This document shows positions 62,541 to 64,000 of a stretch of DNA of 64,000 nucleotides, one piece after another (positions within the stretch are counted from its first letter, which is position 1; each line of letters starts with the position of its first letter). Position numbers and translations under genes: made by a program. The notes under the pieces were generated by a model. That model had not been told where the DNA came from and searched no databases. It was given only the letters and a program-made list of their open reading frames with translations. Location of the stretch: positions 56,032 through 120,031 of the forward strand of contig JAVEYY010000009.1 in assembly GCA_034003245.1 (NCBI GenBank), in the 5' to 3' direction. The stretch comes from Perlabentimonas sp034003245 (GTDB taxonomy: Bacteria; Bacteroidota; Bacteroidia; Bacteroidales; Tenuifilaceae).

Positions 62541-63800
62541 TTATAATCTACTCCACAGACGCTTGGCCTGTTCGCGCGAATGGGCAAGAATCTGCTCCTC
62601 GTCGAGGAGCGTATGCTTGCGATCCTTGAGAATTAGCCTTCCCTGCGAGATCAGATGCTTTACGCTTCCGGATGTCATTCCGTAGAAGAAATGCCCCAGG
62701 AAGTTCCCCTGATTAATTGGTGTTGGTGGGTTGTAATCCATAATCATCAGGTTATTTTCGCCATCACCTATAAATCCATTCTCGTTGATATAATGATGCA
62801 CTTTCCGAAGGCGATTGTATACTGTCAGCGGACTTTGACTCTCGTGGTTCATCCCCGTAAACCAGGCTGTGTTAGCCGATTTAAACATATCGCTATGCAT
62901 ACCATCGGTGCCAAGCATTATGTTCTCGCCTAGGCTTTTGCCCTTGAAAATCCCAACCTTGTTGTTAAGGTTACTATCGTAGTTTACGGCTATGTAAGCA
63001 CCCGATTCCTTAAGAAGTTTTCGCTCGCTCTCATCAATATCAATTGCATGAACAAAGATATTCCCCTTTAAATCGAGAAATCCCATATCGGCGTACCGCT
63101 GAACCACGCGCTTGCCGTATTTCTCTTTGCAGAATTTCTGGTCTACCGAGCCCTCGGCCAGGTGGGCGTGGATTCCGGTATTGAACTCGGTGGCAATCTG
63201 CAACGCTTCGCGCAGGGTATCGTCGCCAACTGTGAAACTTGCGTGTAGGCCAACAAGCCCCTGTCTTTTCTTTAGATAGTTTCGAGTTTCGTTGAGCGAA
63301 TCTTTGGCCTTTTCGGGGCCATTCCTGTCGGTAATCTCGTAGGCCATAAGGTGACCAAGGCCAGCCTCATCGAGAGAACTGGCAATAACTTCCTGCGATC
63401 CCAGTGTAAAGGCTGGTGACGAGTGGTGATCGATAATAAAGCTGCAACCCGTTTTGGCTGCCGCCAGGGCTGTGGCCAAAGCGCTGTAGCGGATCATCTC
63501 CTTGTCGAGGGCGTAATCTAACTTCCACCACACGTACTGTAGGGTCTCATGGAAATTTTGTGGCGACTTTGGTGGCTGGGGCATTCCGCAGGCCAAAGCC
63601 GAGTAGATATGGTGATGAGCGTTGGCCAATGCGCGGGTAATTACCAAACCGCTACAATCAATTGATTGGATATTGGCCGAAATATCAGCTGGTTTGCTGA
63701 AATAAATATTTCCGTTTTCGCCCTCCTCAACCCAAATATCGGTTTGGGTAAACACTAGGGTTTGCCAATTAATAAATGTGCCGTTCTTAAGGTGTATCAT
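62541..63800 (-). CDS. ssnA: SsnA-like aminohydrolase
   Basis: A 419-aa amidohydrolase of the chlorohydrolase/guanine-deaminase type. The zinc motif is ANAHHHIYSALACGMP, the later ligands are HAHLAEGSVDQKFC, HAIDIDESE and GTDGMHSDM. The GTDGMHSDMF segment and the length match the SsnA family, whose genes sit next to selenium-dependent molybdenum hydroxylase genes. First gene of a two-gene operon with hyuA. The name is by motif similarity. Confidence 0.8.
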   Translation of the reverse strand: MIHLKNGTFINWQTLVFTQTDIWVEEGENGNIYFSKPADISANIQSIDCSGLVITRALANAHHHIYSALACGMPQPPKSPQNFHETLQYVWWKLDYALDKEMIRYSALATALAAAKTGCSFIIDHHSSPAFTLGSQEVIASSLDEAGLGHLMAYEITDRNGPEKAKDSLNETRNYLKKRQGLVGLHASFTVGDDTLREALQIATEFNTGIHAHLAEGSVDQKFCKEKYGKRVVQRYADMGFLDLKGNIFVHAIDIDESERKLLKESGAYIAVNYDSNLNNKVGIFKGKSLGENIMLGTDGMHSDMFKSANTAWFTGMNHESQSPLTVYNRLRKVHHYINENGFIGDGENNLMIMDYNPPTPINQGNFLGHFFYGMTSGSVKHLISQGRLILKDRKHTLLDEEQILAHSREQAKRLWSRL

Positions 63801-63944
63801 TTTATTTGTTCAAAGTGTATGATTTATTTTAAATTTCACTATAAGTCTCTCGTCAATATTTTTCATTAATCTGAATCACTAGTGTTGCGTTGTTTTTAGA
63901 ATAAACCTTGTATAATCTTATAATTCAGCAAATTATAGACGTTC

Positions 63945-63978
63945 TTTGATTTTTTGATTTCAAAACACGGTACTTTTG
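63945..63978 (+). promoter_or_regulatory. Promoter reading out of the window
   Basis: TACTTTTG (63971-63978) with TTTG at 63945-63948, 22 bases upstream. It would drive a + strand gene beyond the window, divergent to ssnA. Confidence 0.5.
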
Positions 63979-64000
63979 TTAGAAAACCGTGAATAAAGGA

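Noticed and set aside
1..64000. CRISPR array
   Set aside because: No regularly spaced direct repeats with unique spacers were found; the repeats present are single hairpins or short tandem words.

Overview
The window comes from a member of the Bacteroidota, probably Bacteroidales/Marinilabiliales-like; I cannot name the genus. The evidence is the Bacteroidota-type promoter -7 box (TAnnTTTG) in front of several genes, weak Shine-Dalgarno signals, a carboxypeptidase-regulatory insert of the SusC type, many secreted lipoproteins, and families typical of the phylum (DUF3467, LolA-like, DUF4349, MacB-like permeases of about 800 aa).

Region by region. (1) 1-11.7 kb is the conserved information-processing cluster: end of tuf, a terminator, tRNA-Trp, secE, nusG, rplK-rplA-rplJ-rplL, a strong hairpin, rpoB, rpoC, terminator. 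(2) 11.7-14.3 kb: DUF3467 gene, a convergent cstA whose end overlaps it, a palindromic repeat and a secreted YciI-like protein. (3) 14.4-20.8 kb: a complete mrpABCDEFG Na+/H+ antiporter operon in which the last gene is an MrpG-TPR fusion. (4) 21.1-24.1 kb: a MacB-like permease and a YunG-like protein. (5) 24.3-33.2 kb: an AT-richer accessory island. It holds an exonuclease-RecQ-UvrD helicase, a Fic protein, a broken AlbA_2/ATPase regulator and a broken lipoprotein. Each gene lies on the + strand and each is followed by a related 130-160 bp imperfect hairpin. The start of each unit is complementary to the start of the hairpin at its own far end, which is the rule for integron gene cassettes (attC sites). 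No integrase gene is present, and one unit contains a 100-N assembly gap. I regard this as the most interesting structure in the window. (6) 33.5-40.2 kb (minus strand): TetR, DUF1858-like, cupin, RND/MMPL exporter, phospholipase-A1-like barrel, LolA-like protein and DUF1302-like barrel, which reads as a regulated envelope-lipid trafficking system. More cassette-type repeats lie on both of its sides. (7) 40.3-41.2 kb: geneless repeats and an IS3 transposase remnant. (8) 41.2-48.1 kb: dioxygenase, VOC protein, NagX-like acyltransferase, M23 and ThuA lipoproteins, a DUF4139 protein. (9) 48.2-51.2 kb: a TetR-controlled ABC-2 exporter operon with a visible operator. (10) 51.4-59.4 kb: HhH protein, glycosyltransferase, DUF4349 lipoprotein, two TPR proteins, MntP, DUF2817 peptidase, and two small exported proteins. 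(11) 59.4-63.8 kb (minus): a histidine kinase, then hyuA-ssnA amidohydrolases resembling part of the purine/molybdenum-hydroxylase island known from E. coli and clostridia.

All functional calls are made by reading protein motifs; no database search was possible. Start codons were moved from the longest open frame to the first plausible ATG where noted.
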